A DNA stretch of 64,000 nucleotides from Robinsoniella peoriensis (GCF_000797495.1 NZ_JTGN01000005.1:305107-369106), one strand, 5' to 3'; positions 52,936-61,620 are shown, numbered from the stretch's first letter. The notes: generated by a model from the sequence alone, not told the origin. Program-made: numbers and translations.

Positions 52936-54108
52936 ATGGATAAAATAAAACTTGGAATTATCGGAATTGGAAATATGGGCAGCGTTCACGCTGTTTCGCT
53001 GAGTGAGGGAAATATCCCTGAACTGGAATTAACCGCAGTAGCCGATATACGGGAATCCAGAAGGTGCTGGGCAAAAGAACAGCTCCCTAACAATGTACAG
53101 ATCTTTTCAGATGGAGACAGCCTGATGGAAGACGGATGCTGTGATGCCGTACTGATCGCTGTCCCCCACTATGACCATCCGCGTTTTGTCATAAACGCAT
53201 TTGCCCATGGACTTCATGCCATATGTGAAAAGCCGGCGGGTGTATACACGCTGCAGGTACGTAAAATGAATGAAGCGGCAGCCAAAACTGACCGGGTATT
53301 CGGCATGATGTTTAACCAGCGCACCAATCCTGTGTACCGTAAGATATATGAAATGGTGCACAGCCAAAAATATGGTGCATTGAAAAGAGTGAACTGGATT
53401 ATAACCGACTGGTACCGGACCCAGGCATATTATAATTCCGGTGGCTGGCGCGCCACATGGGCAGGGGAAGGCGGCGGCGTTCTGATTAACCAATGTCCCC
53501 ACAACCTGGACCTTCTGCAATGGATCTGCGGAATGCCTGCAAAGGTACACGCGTTCTGCCACATGGGAAAATGGCATGATATTGAAGTCGAAGATGATGT
53601 AACCGCATATATGGAGTTCCCAAATGGTGCCACCGGCGTATTTGTAACTACAACGGGGGATGCCCCTGGTACCAACCGTCTGGAAATCACCCTTGAAAAA
53701 GGCAAAATAGTCTGTGAAAATAATGTTTTACGCTTTTATGAACTGGATTGCAGCGAACGGGAATACTGCTTTACTACCCCGGAAGGCTTCCGGCCTCCAG
53801 ACGGACACTGGACCGAAATAGTTACAGAAGGCGAAAATCTGCAGCATACAGGCGTCTTAAGAGCATTTGCCGCAAACATTTTAAGAGGGGAGCCCCTGGT
53901 GGCAAACGGCGAAGAAGGCATAAACGGTCTTACACTTTCCAATGCTATGTACCTATCCGGCTGGCTGGGCAAAACAGTGGAACTTCCAATAGATGAGAAT
54001 CTGTTCCTGGAAAAATTAAATGAGCTGCGCGCGAATTCTAAGATGAAAGAAGTGCAGGAAATAACATTTAATACAGAAGGAACTTACGGTTCGGGGGGAA
54101 AACCATGA
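52936..54108 (+). CDS. Gfo/Idh/MocA family oxidoreductase
   Basis: The 390-residue NAD(P)-dependent enzyme has an N-terminal Rossmann domain with GIGNMG (10-15) and the family motif EKPAG (98-102). A C-terminal beta-sheet substrate domain follows, with the catalytic-site stretch GGGVLINQCPHNLD, whose His is the usual proton relay. Members oxidise a sugar or cyclitol hydroxyl. It overlaps the next Gfo/Idh/MocA gene by 4 bp. The two share motifs but are not near copies, so they probably act on successive or alternative steps. GAGGAATAGAAT precedes the start. The 94-bp gap before it holds a weak stem-loop (GTGTC/GACAC). Confidence 0.92.
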   Translation: MDKIKLGIIGIGNMGSVHAVSLSEGNIPELELTAVADIRESRRCWAKEQLPNNVQIFSDGDSLMEDGCCDAVLIAVPHYDHPRFVINAFAHGLHAICEKPAGVYTLQVRKMNEAAAKTDRVFGMMFNQRTNPVYRKIYEMVHSQKYGALKRVNWIITDWYRTQAYYNSGGWRATWAGEGGGVLINQCPHNLDLLQWICGMPAKVHAFCHMGKWHDIEVEDDVTAYMEFPNGATGVFVTTTGDAPGTNRLEITLEKGKIVCENNVLRFYELDCSEREYCFTTPEGFRPPDGHWTEIVTEGENLQHTGVLRAFAANILRGEPLVANGEEGINGLTLSNAMYLSGWLGKTVELPIDENLFLEKLNELRANSKMKEVQEITFNTEGTYGSGGKP

Positions 54109-55109
54109 GAGCGGCTATAGTAGGATGCGGCAGTATTGCCCACGTCCATGCAGAAAGCATCTCCCGGTTAAGCGATATCACCCTAACTGCATTTGCTGAT
54201 ATCATCGGGGAGCGGGCACAGGATTTCCGGAACCGCTACGGTGGAAATGCCTATTCCTCACTGGAAGAAATGCTGGCAAAGGAAAAACCGGATGTGCTGC
54301 ATATCTGTACACCCCATTATTTACATGTACCAATGATGCTGTATGCACTTAAGCACGGAATTCACGTCTTTTCAGAAAAACCACCGGTAATCTCAAAAGA
54401 TCAGCTGGATGAACTGCTCTCTCTCCATACAGAAAAGTATATGGGATTTTGCTTTCAGAACCGTTATAATCCCAGCATCCGCCTGGTAAAAAAACTGCTG
54501 GAGTCAAAAGCTGCCGGAAATGTCATAGGTGCAAGAGGAATCGTTACCTGGGAAAGGGATGCATCCTACTACAACGAAAGCGGCTGGAGGGGGAAACAAG
54601 ACACAGAAGGAGGCGGAGCGCTGATCAACCAGGCCATCCACACAATGGATCTGCTGGTTTATCTGCTGGGGACACCGCTCAGTGTAGATGCCGGAATGCA
54701 CAATCATCATTTAAAAGGGGTGATTGAAGTAGAGGATACACTGGAGGCATATATCCGTTTTCCAGATGCAAGTGCTGTCTTCTATGCAACCACTGCTTAC
54801 TGCGAAAATGTCCCTCCACTGATCGAACTGTCCTGTGAAGACAGAACCATTCGGATTGAAGACCACGCGGTCACTTATTACTACCGGGATGGGCGCATAG
54901 AAACTCCCAAACTTTCCTCCGCGGAAGCACTGGGGAAAAGCTACTGGGGAAGCGGGCACGTGAGCTGTATAGCAGATTTTTATAAATCCCTCTGTGAAAA
55001 CAGCCAGTTTAGCCTGGATCTTCCGGGAACACTGGATACCATCCGTCTGATGCTTGCTTCTTATGAATCCGCCCGAACTCAGAAAGAAATTTTTCTCTTA
55101 GATAACTAA
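54105..55109 (+). CDS. Gfo/Idh/MocA family oxidoreductase, second copy
   Basis: The 334-residue enzyme begins with a Rossmann fold (GCGSIA at 7-12) and has EKP at 91-93. The catalytic loop GGGALINQAIHTMD carries the His and Asp seen in the family. It starts inside the stop of the previous dehydrogenase gene (ATGA overlap), so translation is coupled; GGGGGGAAAACC precedes the ATG. It is about 56 residues shorter than its neighbour, mostly at the C-terminus and in loops, but still in the normal range. Substrate unknown; context points to a sugar or glycoside. Confidence 0.92.
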   Translation: MRAAIVGCGSIAHVHAESISRLSDITLTAFADIIGERAQDFRNRYGGNAYSSLEEMLAKEKPDVLHICTPHYLHVPMMLYALKHGIHVFSEKPPVISKDQLDELLSLHTEKYMGFCFQNRYNPSIRLVKKLLESKAAGNVIGARGIVTWERDASYYNESGWRGKQDTEGGGALINQAIHTMDLLVYLLGTPLSVDAGMHNHHLKGVIEVEDTLEAYIRFPDASAVFYATTAYCENVPPLIELSCEDRTIRIEDHAVTYYYRDGRIETPKLSSAEALGKSYWGSGHVSCIADFYKSLCENSQFSLDLPGTLDTIRLMLASYESARTQKEIFLLDN

Positions 55110-55171
55110 GTGAAAACTATATAACATACTCAAATAGTATTTAACACGTTGGAATAGAAAGGATTACAAAT

Positions 55172-56014
55172 ATGTTGGAAAATGCAAAGATATCCTGTTT
55201 CGCTGACGAAATTGACACAGACCTGAAAAAACAGATAAAGCTTTTGAGAGAATTAAATATACAATTTATAGAATTCCGCAGTGCCAATTACAAAGGCATT
55301 GCAGATTATACCCTTGCAGCGGCGTTAAAAGTCAGGAAAGAACTGGATCATAACCGTATTGCTGTTTCTGCCATCGGCTCACCCATAGGGAAAATACATA
55401 TCACTGATGATTTCACTTCACACTTTAAACAATTTCAGCATATAGCAGAACTGGCTGATATTTTTGAGACTCCTTATATCCGGATGTTCAGCTTCTATCT
55501 CCCCAAAGATGGCGCGCCCCAGACCCATAGGTATGAGGTCCTGAAACGCATGGATCTGCTGGTGAATTACGCTGCAAAGAAAAATCTGATATTGCTTCAT
55601 GAAAACGAAAAAGGGATCTACGGCGATACTGCCTCACGCTGTTTGGATTTGATGAAACAATTCTACGGACCGAATTTCGGTGCCACCTTTGATTTTGCCA
55701 ACTTTATACAATGCGGGCAGGACACCCAGGAAGCTTACGAAATGCTGAAACCATATATTGTGTATCTTCATATCAAAGATGCCATACAGGCTACCGGGGA
55801 AATTGTTCCAGCCGGCAAAGGAGACGGACATATCTCTTCTATCCTGAAACAACTGGATCAGTGTGGATACAGCGGATATATCAGTCTGGAACCTCATCTT
55901 GCGGACTTTGATGCCCTGAAATCACTGGAACAGGAAGGGCAGCAAAGAGGGAGGACAGATGGAGCCGAGGCATTCCGAATGGCCTATCAGGCATTAATGA
56001 GCATCATTCAGTAA
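55172..56014 (+). CDS. Sugar phosphate isomerase/epimerase (TIM barrel), second in operon
   Basis: The 280-residue TIM barrel has metal-site residues in LLHENEKGIYGD (Glu near 153), TFDFANF (Asp near 179), YLHIKDA (His near 205) and a final ISLEPHL Glu near 243. The spacing matches DUF/AP-endonuclease family 2 sugar epimerases rather than the shorter enzyme at 52083. GAAAGGATTACAAAT precedes the ATG. It closes the four-gene operon, followed by a bidirectional terminator. Pairing with dehydrogenases suggests action on a keto-sugar. Confidence 0.9.
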   Translation: MLENAKISCFADEIDTDLKKQIKLLRELNIQFIEFRSANYKGIADYTLAAALKVRKELDHNRIAVSAIGSPIGKIHITDDFTSHFKQFQHIAELADIFETPYIRMFSFYLPKDGAPQTHRYEVLKRMDLLVNYAAKKNLILLHENEKGIYGDTASRCLDLMKQFYGPNFGATFDFANFIQCGQDTQEAYEMLKPYIVYLHIKDAIQATGEIVPAGKGDGHISSILKQLDQCGYSGYISLEPHLADFDALKSLEQEGQQRGRTDGAEAFRMAYQALMSIIQ

Positions 56015-56143
56015 CTTGCCCCCCGCCCAAAGACAGCGTACATTTTTCTAACTTCATACGTTTGACCTCATGTGGTGTGATATACTATGCTTTTTGAGAA
56101 ATATGATATTTGTTGTAATAAACAGCCTTTAAAATATAGGAAA

Positions 56144-56171
56144 TAGGCAGGGAATCAATCTTCCCTGCCTA
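56144..56171. terminator. Bidirectional terminator between the sugar operon and perR
   Basis: TAGGCAGGGAA (56144-56154) pairs perfectly with TTCCCTGCCTA (56161-56171), an 11-bp stem with a six-base loop, then CGTTTTCT. It serves the gene ending at 56014 and the one ending at 56178. Confidence 0.85.
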
Positions 56172-56177
56172 CGTTTT

Positions 56178-56576
56178 CTAATCCTTATTAAGTATTGACT
56201 TCTGACAGTCGCAACATATGCCATCAAATACAGTGCGGTGGCGCATTACAATATAACTGGTCTGCTCTTGGACTGTAGTATCCAGATGTTCGTTATAAGA
56301 AAGCGGCAGATCTGTTATATTTCCGCATTTCGTACAGATTATATGATAGTGGTAATCCAGCCGACAGTCAAACCGGTCTGCACTTGGCACTTTAACTTGT
56401 AGAATCTCTCCGGATTCAGTCAGGAGATTTAGGTTGCGGTATACGGTTCCACGGCTGATTTTATCATCCTTTTCCCGTGCCTCCAGGTAGATTTCATCTG
56501 CACTTGGATGGTCATGGTGAGATCTGACAATTTGTAACACAAGTTCACGTTGTCTGGTATTTCTTTGCTGTTTCAT
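56178..56576 (-). CDS. perR: PerR-like Fur-family peroxide regulator
   Basis: The start used is the ATG at 56574-56576, behind AGGTGTGTTTT. The 132-residue protein has a winged HTH (SRGTVYRNLNLL) and the metal-sensing segment RFDCRLDYHYH, which matches the Asp/His ligands of PerR. Two CxxC pairs bind structural zinc (CTKCGN and CCDCQK). PerR senses H2O2 by metal-catalysed His oxidation. It lies 24 bp after the catalase gene on the same strand, so katA and perR form one operon, which gives feedback control. The PerR label rests on the Asp/His pattern and context. Confidence 0.88.
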   Translation of the reverse strand: MKQQRNTRQRELVLQIVRSHHDHPSADEIYLEAREKDDKISRGTVYRNLNLLTESGEILQVKVPSADRFDCRLDYHYHIICTKCGNITDLPLSYNEHLDTTVQEQTSYIVMRHRTVFDGICCDCQKSILNKD

Positions 56577-56600
56577 AAAACACACCTAACAAATTATATT

Positions 56601-58118
56601 TTACTCCATTATAGGTGAAATCGTTGCCTGAATCAAGCTTTTATTGTCCAATTTTGCAAGCTTTTTGACCTTGTCCATTGATAAACCTGCAGCCTCAGTA
56701 AAACGTTCGCCATATTCCGGATCTGCCAGATAGCAGTGAACGGCATGACGGTACTTAATATTAGGGGTAACGCTTGCAATATCATCTGCAGTATTCTGTA
56801 TCAGGATTTGCTTTTTTTCTTCTGTCAGAACCCGCCATAAGTCACCACCTGCACGGAAACAATCATCCGTGGGATCGTCCTTTGGATCATAACGGTACAT
56901 AGCACCTTCCAGAGAAAGCTCAGGTTCCATGACCTCAGGCTGTGCAGTCCAAACCCCGGCACTGTTAGGAGTATAAGCAGGAGCTCCGCCATAATTTCCA
57001 TCTGTACGCATGGCACCATCCCTATGATATTCATTTACCTCCACTTTTGCTCGGTTTACCGGGATATGATTATGGTTTACCCCCAGACGGTAGCGCTGTG
57101 CATCTCCATAAGCAAAAAGTCTTCCTTGTAAGAATCGGTCCGGACTAAATCCAATACCCGGCACCACATGCGCAGGGGCAAATGCAGCCTGCTCAACCTC
57201 AGCAAAATAATTATCCGCATTTCGGTTTAATTCCAGCTCTCCCACTTCAATAAGCGGGTATTCCGCGTGTCTCCAGATCTTAGTGATATCAAATGGATTT
57301 TCATAGTGGTTTGCAGCCTGTTCTTCTGTCATAACCTGGACATACATGGTCCATTTGGGAAAATCACCTTCTTCAATGGCATCATACAAATCTTTCCCGT
57401 GATATTCCCGGTCCAAGCTATTAACTTTTGCGGCTTCTTCATTTGAAAAATTCTTTATACCCTGCTGCGTTTTAAAATGAAATTTGCACCATACACGTTC
57501 ATTTTTTTCGTTGTATAGAGAAAATGTATGCTCGCCAAAAAAGTGCATATTCCGGAAAGAAGCTGGAATTCCGCGATCGCTCATAACTATCGTTATCTGA
57601 TGGAAGCATTCCGGAAGGAGGGTCCAGAAATCCCAGTTGTTTTGTGCAGAGCGGCGCCCTGTGCGGGGATCTCTTTTGACTGCACGGTTCAAGTCAGAGA
57701 AATTATGAACATCCCTGATGAAAAAAGTGGGGGTATTATTCCCAACCAGATCCCAATTACCTTCTTCGGTGTAGAACTTCGTGGCAACACCTCGTATATC
57801 ACGCTCACAGTCTGCCGCTCCACGTTCTCCGGCTACCGTGGAAAAACGGGTAAAAGTTTCTGTTACAGCGCCAGGCTGTAATACCTTTGCTTTGGTATAC
57901 CTGGAAATATCATGGGTTACTGTAAATTTCCCATAAGCCCCCCAGCCCTTTGCGTGCATGCGGCGTTCCGGAATTACTTCACGGTTAAAATGTGCCATTT
58001 TCTCCATCAACCATACATCCTGCATCATCACTGGTCCTCTTGAACCGGCGGTGATTGAAACTTCATTATCGGCTACCGGAGCGCCGACCTCGTTTGTCAA
58101 ATTTTTATGTTCATTCAT
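56601..58118 (-). CDS. katA: Monofunctional haem catalase
   Basis: The 505-residue enzyme is a clade 3 (small-subunit) catalase. The catalytic His55 is in [14 protein letters not shown] and Asn128 in NNTPTFF. The haem-ligand Tyr is in [14 protein letters not shown] near 338. It breaks down hydrogen peroxide in the cytoplasm. Expression in a strict anaerobe suggests protection during oxygen exposure. It is followed by perR and preceded by a possible PerR box at 58130-58144 and a 23-codon frame. A good AAAGGAG site precedes the ATG. All key residues are present. Confidence 0.96.
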   Translation of the reverse strand: MNEHKNLTNEVGAPVADNEVSITAGSRGPVMMQDVWLMEKMAHFNREVIPERRMHAKGWGAYGKFTVTHDISRYTKAKVLQPGAVTETFTRFSTVAGERGAADCERDIRGVATKFYTEEGNWDLVGNNTPTFFIRDVHNFSDLNRAVKRDPRTGRRSAQNNWDFWTLLPECFHQITIVMSDRGIPASFRNMHFFGEHTFSLYNEKNERVWCKFHFKTQQGIKNFSNEEAAKVNSLDREYHGKDLYDAIEEGDFPKWTMYVQVMTEEQAANHYENPFDITKIWRHAEYPLIEVGELELNRNADNYFAEVEQAAFAPAHVVPGIGFSPDRFLQGRLFAYGDAQRYRLGVNHNHIPVNRAKVEVNEYHRDGAMRTDGNYGGAPAYTPNSAGVWTAQPEVMEPELSLEGAMYRYDPKDDPTDDCFRAGGDLWRVLTEEKKQILIQNTADDIASVTPNIKYRHAVHCYLADPEYGERFTEAAGLSMDKVKKLAKLDNKSLIQATISPIME

Positions 58119-58129
58119 AGCAAAACTCC

Positions 58130-58144
58130 TTTCAATTATTATAT
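58130..58144 (-). promoter_or_regulatory. Possible PerR box and -10 of katA
   Basis: On the minus strand ATATAATAATTGAAA matches the PerR consensus TTATAATNATTATAA at about 11 of 14 positions. TATAAT at 58138-58143 is the likely -10 of katA. Confidence 0.45.
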
Positions 58145-58154
58145 ATGTGATGTG

Positions 58155-58226
58155 TTAATGAGTATCTTTCTGAACAGCTGCTGCCTTACTTAAATTTTGG
58201 TTTTTCGGGTACCAGCCCTTTTCCAC
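58155..58226 (-). CDS. Candidate 23-residue small protein or leader peptide upstream of katA
   Basis: A GTG at 58224-58226 lies nine bases behind a very strong Shine-Dalgarno sequence (AAAAGGAGGGG; AGGAGG core at 58236-58241). It opens a 23-codon frame beginning MEKGWYPKNQ and ending QKDTH before TAA. A stop codon (TAG) directly precedes the GTG, so this is not the tail of a longer gene. The peptide is basic and polar, with no membrane helix. It may be a free-standing small protein or a leader whose translation affects katA. I know no homolog, and nothing else explains so strong a ribosome site in this place. Confidence 0.5.
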   Translation of the reverse strand: MEKGWYPKNQNLSKAAAVQKDTH

Positions 58227-58305
58227 CTATCCACCCCTCCTTTTTCTCCCTGTTAATAGAACGATAGCGGGATAAATAATTATGTATTCGAAAGATTATT
58301 ATCCC

Positions 58306-58953
58306 CTACAGAAATAAGCACATGCCGATAATCCAGAGGTAGCAGCCTGTTTTGGGCAGCATCAGCATTCCGATCTTAGGGTTACGGTTTGCAAAAAGAA
58401 CAACCGGAAGATAAAAGGAAAAGCTTAATAAAATGGCAAGCCACATATAATGGACACTTGCTATCACATTTCGATTCACAAAAAAGAGTATAGACACCAT
58501 AAGGCCCATAACAAAGAAAGGAATGTTACGATAAATTCCCCACTTCACCGGAGGTTGGGCATCTGTCCAACGGTTCCACGGAAGTAAACAAAGTGCTATG
58601 CGCAGAACAGCCAAGACATAGATTATATAGTTCCAGAATGGTAAAACCGAAATATTACTTATCTGCAGTCCTATCTGCCAAAGCAGAAGGTAAAATACAG
58701 TCATAGAAACAGAGGTAATCTGCTTACCACGCCCCAATGCAGTTCGCAGGGCTTTTTCATTTTTAGAAATGATAACCCTGATACGGGGAAGAAGATGAAA
58801 AGAATCTCCAATTACCAATATCAAAGCCATAATTCCAGCCAGCATATGCAATTTGGAAGCAGATACCATAAGCAGAAAAATCCCCATTATTAAGGCTGAA
58901 AGCAGGTACAATATATCAAAAGCAATTTCAATCTTTCCAAAAACTCGTTTCAT
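58306..58953 (-). CDS. Multi-pass membrane protein of unknown family
   Basis: The ATG at 58951-58953 follows TAGGAGAATTATA. The 215-residue protein has about seven hydrophobic helices and no soluble domain. The second helix pair contains a His-rich-boundary motif GDSFHLLPRIR (near residues 49-59), suggesting a buried polar site. I do not recognise the family. Transcription should be strong and controlled, since a consensus promoter with a palindromic operator lies directly upstream (58987-59030). It stands alone between katA and a decayed transporter gene. Confidence 0.72.
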   Translation of the reverse strand: MKRVFGKIEIAFDILYLLSALIMGIFLLMVSASKLHMLAGIMALILVIGDSFHLLPRIRVIISKNEKALRTALGRGKQITSVSMTVFYLLLWQIGLQISNISVLPFWNYIIYVLAVLRIALCLLPWNRWTDAQPPVKWGIYRNIPFFVMGLMVSILFFVNRNVIASVHYMWLAILLSFSFYLPVVLFANRNPKIGMLMLPKTGCYLWIIGMCLFL

Positions 58954-58986
58954 TATAATTCTCCTATCTTCCAAATAAAACAGTAA

Positions 58987-59030
58987 TAGTACTTAGTACT
59001 AATAATAGCCGATTATATGATCCGTGTCAA
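58987..59030 (-). promoter_or_regulatory. Strong promoter with a perfect 7-1-7 palindromic operator
   Basis: On the minus strand TTGACA (59025-59030), a 17-bp spacer and TATTAT (59002-59007) are followed at once by TAGTACTAAGTACTA (58987-59001). The palindrome would lie over the start site, the usual place for a TetR- or MarR-type repressor. No such gene lies nearby. Confidence 0.8.
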
Positions 59031-59079
59031 GGAATTTTATTCCAAATGATGGAAATATGTAAAAGATACCCGTCTATGC

Positions 59080-59393
59080 CTATGAATTTGAAGAATCTTG
59101 TTTTTCGTTAAAATGCAGGCAGGAAATCAAAATCCCCCCAATAATACACCCCAGTCCAACCATATGTTCCCCATAACAGTTTCTTTCAAAACAACCGCCG
59201 ACAATACAATACTGCTGACCGGAACCATACTGGTAAAGACTGCCGCATTGCTGGCGGGAACTTTTTCTATTCCTTTAAACCATAACACATAAGAGATAAA
59301 CGAAACGAAAAAACCGTAATAAATCACGCAAATAACAGAGGAAAGATCTATTCTTGTCCTAATGTTTGCAGAAGGCTATCTGGAAGGACACCA
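59080..59393 (-). pseudogene. DMT/EamA transporter remnant, 3' end only
   Basis: The minus strand encodes the last part of a second EamA domain: YVLWFKGIEKVPASNAAVF, then VSSIVLSAVVLKET. Near 59160 the frame shifts: the original frame runs into a stop after LLGGF. The next frame continues as a normal EamA end (MVGLGCIIGGIL and on to a TAG at 59080-59082). Upstream, the frame meets a stop near 59394 and no more transporter sequence is seen. So the gene has lost its first two-thirds and also carries a frameshift. It faces away from the MocR remnant at 59682. Confidence 0.8.
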
Positions 59394-59615
59394 GTGATCC
59401 GGCACGATTGTAGCATACGGCATTCAGGAGTTAAAAAAACCGCTGAATCATGCAGGTATAGCTGGAATCCAAGTAAAAATAAGTTAAATCAGACAGATGA
59501 TATAAATACTATAGGGGATAGGAATAAGACAGACAAAACAGCTAATACAGAGTCAATAGAGTATTCAGGAAAAGTTCATCATAAGGAAAAATATAAGAAT
59601 ACCGGAATATAACAG

Positions 59616-59683
59616 AACACTGGCAAATTTTTAGAATACTGGAGAATTTCAAAACACTGAAGAATTTCAGAATACTGGAAAAT
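59616..59683. repeat. 18-19-bp degenerate tandem repeat in a decayed region
   Basis: About 3.7 units of the form AA(T/C)ACTGGAGAATTTCAG start at 59616, 59635, 59653 and 59671. They lie at the broken 5' edge of the MocR remnant. The 59394-59681 stretch otherwise holds no credible gene. Confidence 0.7.
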
Positions 59684-59990
59684 GAAAAAGTACTATCACA
59701 GAAACCAAAATCATCTGATCCGGGAATTAACGGATCAATTTGCCAGTGAGTTTAAAATCCTCGGGCAGACTGCCGGACTGCATATGGTAGTCCGGTTTCA
59801 TAACACAACCTTTTCCAGGGATCTGGTACAGGAAATAGCACATCAGGGCGTCCGCATATACCCGATTGAAAATTATCTGCTGGAACACTCCGGCTGCAAT
59901 TATGCCAGCGAAATACTTATGGGTTACTCTCATTTGAGTTTTGAAAATATTGCAGAGGGCGTCCATATTCTTAGGAAAGTCATTACCTAG
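59682..59990 (+). pseudogene. MocR-type (GntR/aminotransferase) regulator remnant, C-terminal end
   Basis: The 102 codons resemble the last quarter of a MocR-family protein, a PLP-dependent aminotransferase-like domain. It has the YYHRNQNHLIREL start, then GLHMVVRF and the closing GYSHLSFENIAEGVHIL, which matches the family end (small-domain Gly-Leu-His and final helix). There is no HTH or PLP-binding Lys, and the ATG has no ribosome site. It is therefore a 5'-truncated relic. It overlaps the 3' end of the MFS gene by 8 bp. MocR genes often lie divergent from EamA transporters, as the arrangement here suggests. Confidence 0.75.
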
Positions 59991-61179
59991 ACGATGCATA
60001 TTTTTTTGCAACAATTTTATTTAACCGCTCGGACATAACCAGCATCAAAATTGCAAAAATACTTAAATATAATGGAAATATACTAATGTTGATAGCGGAA
60101 GCAAGAAAACCAAAAAGCGGCGGCATAATCGTTGTACCCACGTAGGCGCTTGCCATTTGGATCCCGATAATCCCCTGTGAATTTTCTCTGCCAAAATTAA
60201 AAGGTGTTGAATGGATAATAGCCGGATACGTGGGAGCACATCCCAGCCCCGTAATAATTAATCCAATCATTGCAAAAAACGTGCCTTCTACCGGCAGGGC
60301 AACGAAAATGATTCCTAACAATGAAAGCAAAATACCAAAACGGATTAGTAACTTATCTCCTAATTTATCTGCTATAAATCCACAGAGAAATCTCCCCGCT
60401 GTGATACCAAGACAAAACAGAGAGGCAAACCTTGCTGCAATACTCACGTCCAGTCCCCTATGCTGCACCAGATAACTGCTTGCCCATAACATTGCCGTCT
60501 GTTCCAGCGCACAATATGAGAAAAATGTTACCAGAACCAGGGGAACCCCTTTCATTTTTAAAATCTGCGCAAACCCCAGGGGTCTGGATGAAACTTCCTT
60601 ATCAAGTTCCGCATGTTGTATATGATCTGTATTTCCCCTCTTCCAAAGCGGCAGGCTGATAAAGAGAATTACAGTTAATATAATCTGCACGATACTGACC
60701 ACAAGATAACCACTGTGCCATCCATGGCCACCCGTAAGGCAAAAACTCATTATGTACGGGCTGACAGCCGCCCCAACTCCCCAGAAGCAATGCAGCCAGC
60801 TCATATGGCGTGATGCATAGTGCAGGGCAACATAGTTATTCAGTGCTGCATCTACCGCTCCTGCTCCCAGTCCATACGGAACCGCCCATAAACACAGCAA
60901 AATAAAAAAATTCGATACCGAAAATCCAAACAGCGCCATGGCTGTTAAAAATACACTGAATGCCGTAACTAATCCGGCTCCAAATTTCCTGGTAAGCCTG
61001 TCTGACAGAAGGCTTGAGACAATTGTCCCACAGGCTATAATCATCGTAATGATTCCCGCGTATGAAAAAGGAACTCCCAATTCTGACTGCATCACTGGCC
61101 ATGCAGAACCTACCAGGGAATCCGGCAGTCCCAGACTGATAAATGCAACATAAATAATCACTAGTAAAAATGAAAACAT
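59983..61179 (-). CDS. MFS transporter (FucP-like)
   Basis: The 398-residue protein has 12 predicted membrane helices in two halves. The first helix carries YVAFISLGLPDSLVGSAWP, typical of the fucose-permease-like MFS branch, and the loop between helices 2 and 3 has SDRLTRKFG. It probably imports or exports a sugar or small organic compound by proton symport. A -10-like TATAAT lies at 61336-61341 (minus), with three tandem ACATGT repeats further up. It is downstream of an AraC gene on the same strand, after a 441-bp gap. No damage is seen. Confidence 0.9.
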   Translation of the reverse strand: MFSFLLVIIYVAFISLGLPDSLVGSAWPVMQSELGVPFSYAGIITMIIACGTIVSSLLSDRLTRKFGAGLVTAFSVFLTAMALFGFSVSNFFILLCLWAVPYGLGAGAVDAALNNYVALHYASRHMSWLHCFWGVGAAVSPYIMSFCLTGGHGWHSGYLVVSIVQIILTVILFISLPLWKRGNTDHIQHAELDKEVSSRPLGFAQILKMKGVPLVLVTFFSYCALEQTAMLWASSYLVQHRGLDVSIAARFASLFCLGITAGRFLCGFIADKLGDKLLIRFGILLSLLGIIFVALPVEGTFFAMIGLIITGLGCAPTYPAIIHSTPFNFGRENSQGIIGIQMASAYVGTTIMPPLFGFLASAINISIFPLYLSIFAILMLVMSERLNKIVAKKYASSR

Positions 61180-61415
61180 AGCAAACTCTCCAACTCTATA
61201 TGATAGCGCCTGTTTTGGAATCCAAAAGATTGGAATTTAATACAAATCAAAACCTTCACCTGCACAATCTGATAATGCCAGGAGAAAATCTCACCACTTA
61301 AAAATCACTAAGGATTCTGCGCCGCATAGAATATTATTATAATGTCTGTAATTAACTTTTCATATAATAAAAATGTCATTTTATATGAATATTATGTCAT
61401 ATTCACATATAAAGG

Positions 61416-61450
61416 CTCACATGTCACTCAACATGTTACTCACATGTTGA
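61416..61450 (-). promoter_or_regulatory. Three tandem ACATGT repeats upstream of the MFS gene (in the 61180-61620 gap)
   Basis: CTCACATGTCA (61416-61426), CTCAACATGTTA (61427-61438) and CTCACATGTTGA (61439-61450) lie head to tail, about one helix turn apart. This is typical of an activator site. They are about 75-115 bp upstream of a possible -10 of the MFS gene. A related CTAACATGTGG occurs at 62544-62554 in the AraC/UroD divergent region. The rest of the 441-bp gap is AT-rich, with no gene. Confidence 0.5.
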
Positions 61451-61620
61451 AAATGTACTGCAATCCAACATAATATCAAAAACGGAGATACATATTTTTT
61501 ATCCATTAGTTCATAAAGTTTAAATTTACCGTTAATGTTCTCTATTTCAAATATTGACTCATAAGATTGTTTTGAACAGGAGCCATAAGCCACTTATAAA
61601 CTGTTAGCTCTAGCTATTAT

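Noticed and set aside
59394..59612. 72-codon plus-strand frame in the decayed region
   Set aside because: It starts at a GTG without a ribosome site, has no recognisable domain and lies inside the deletion scar.
59616..59683. Short tandem repeats as a CRISPR array
   Set aside because: Units are 18-19 bp, degenerate and without spacers; no cas gene lies in the window.
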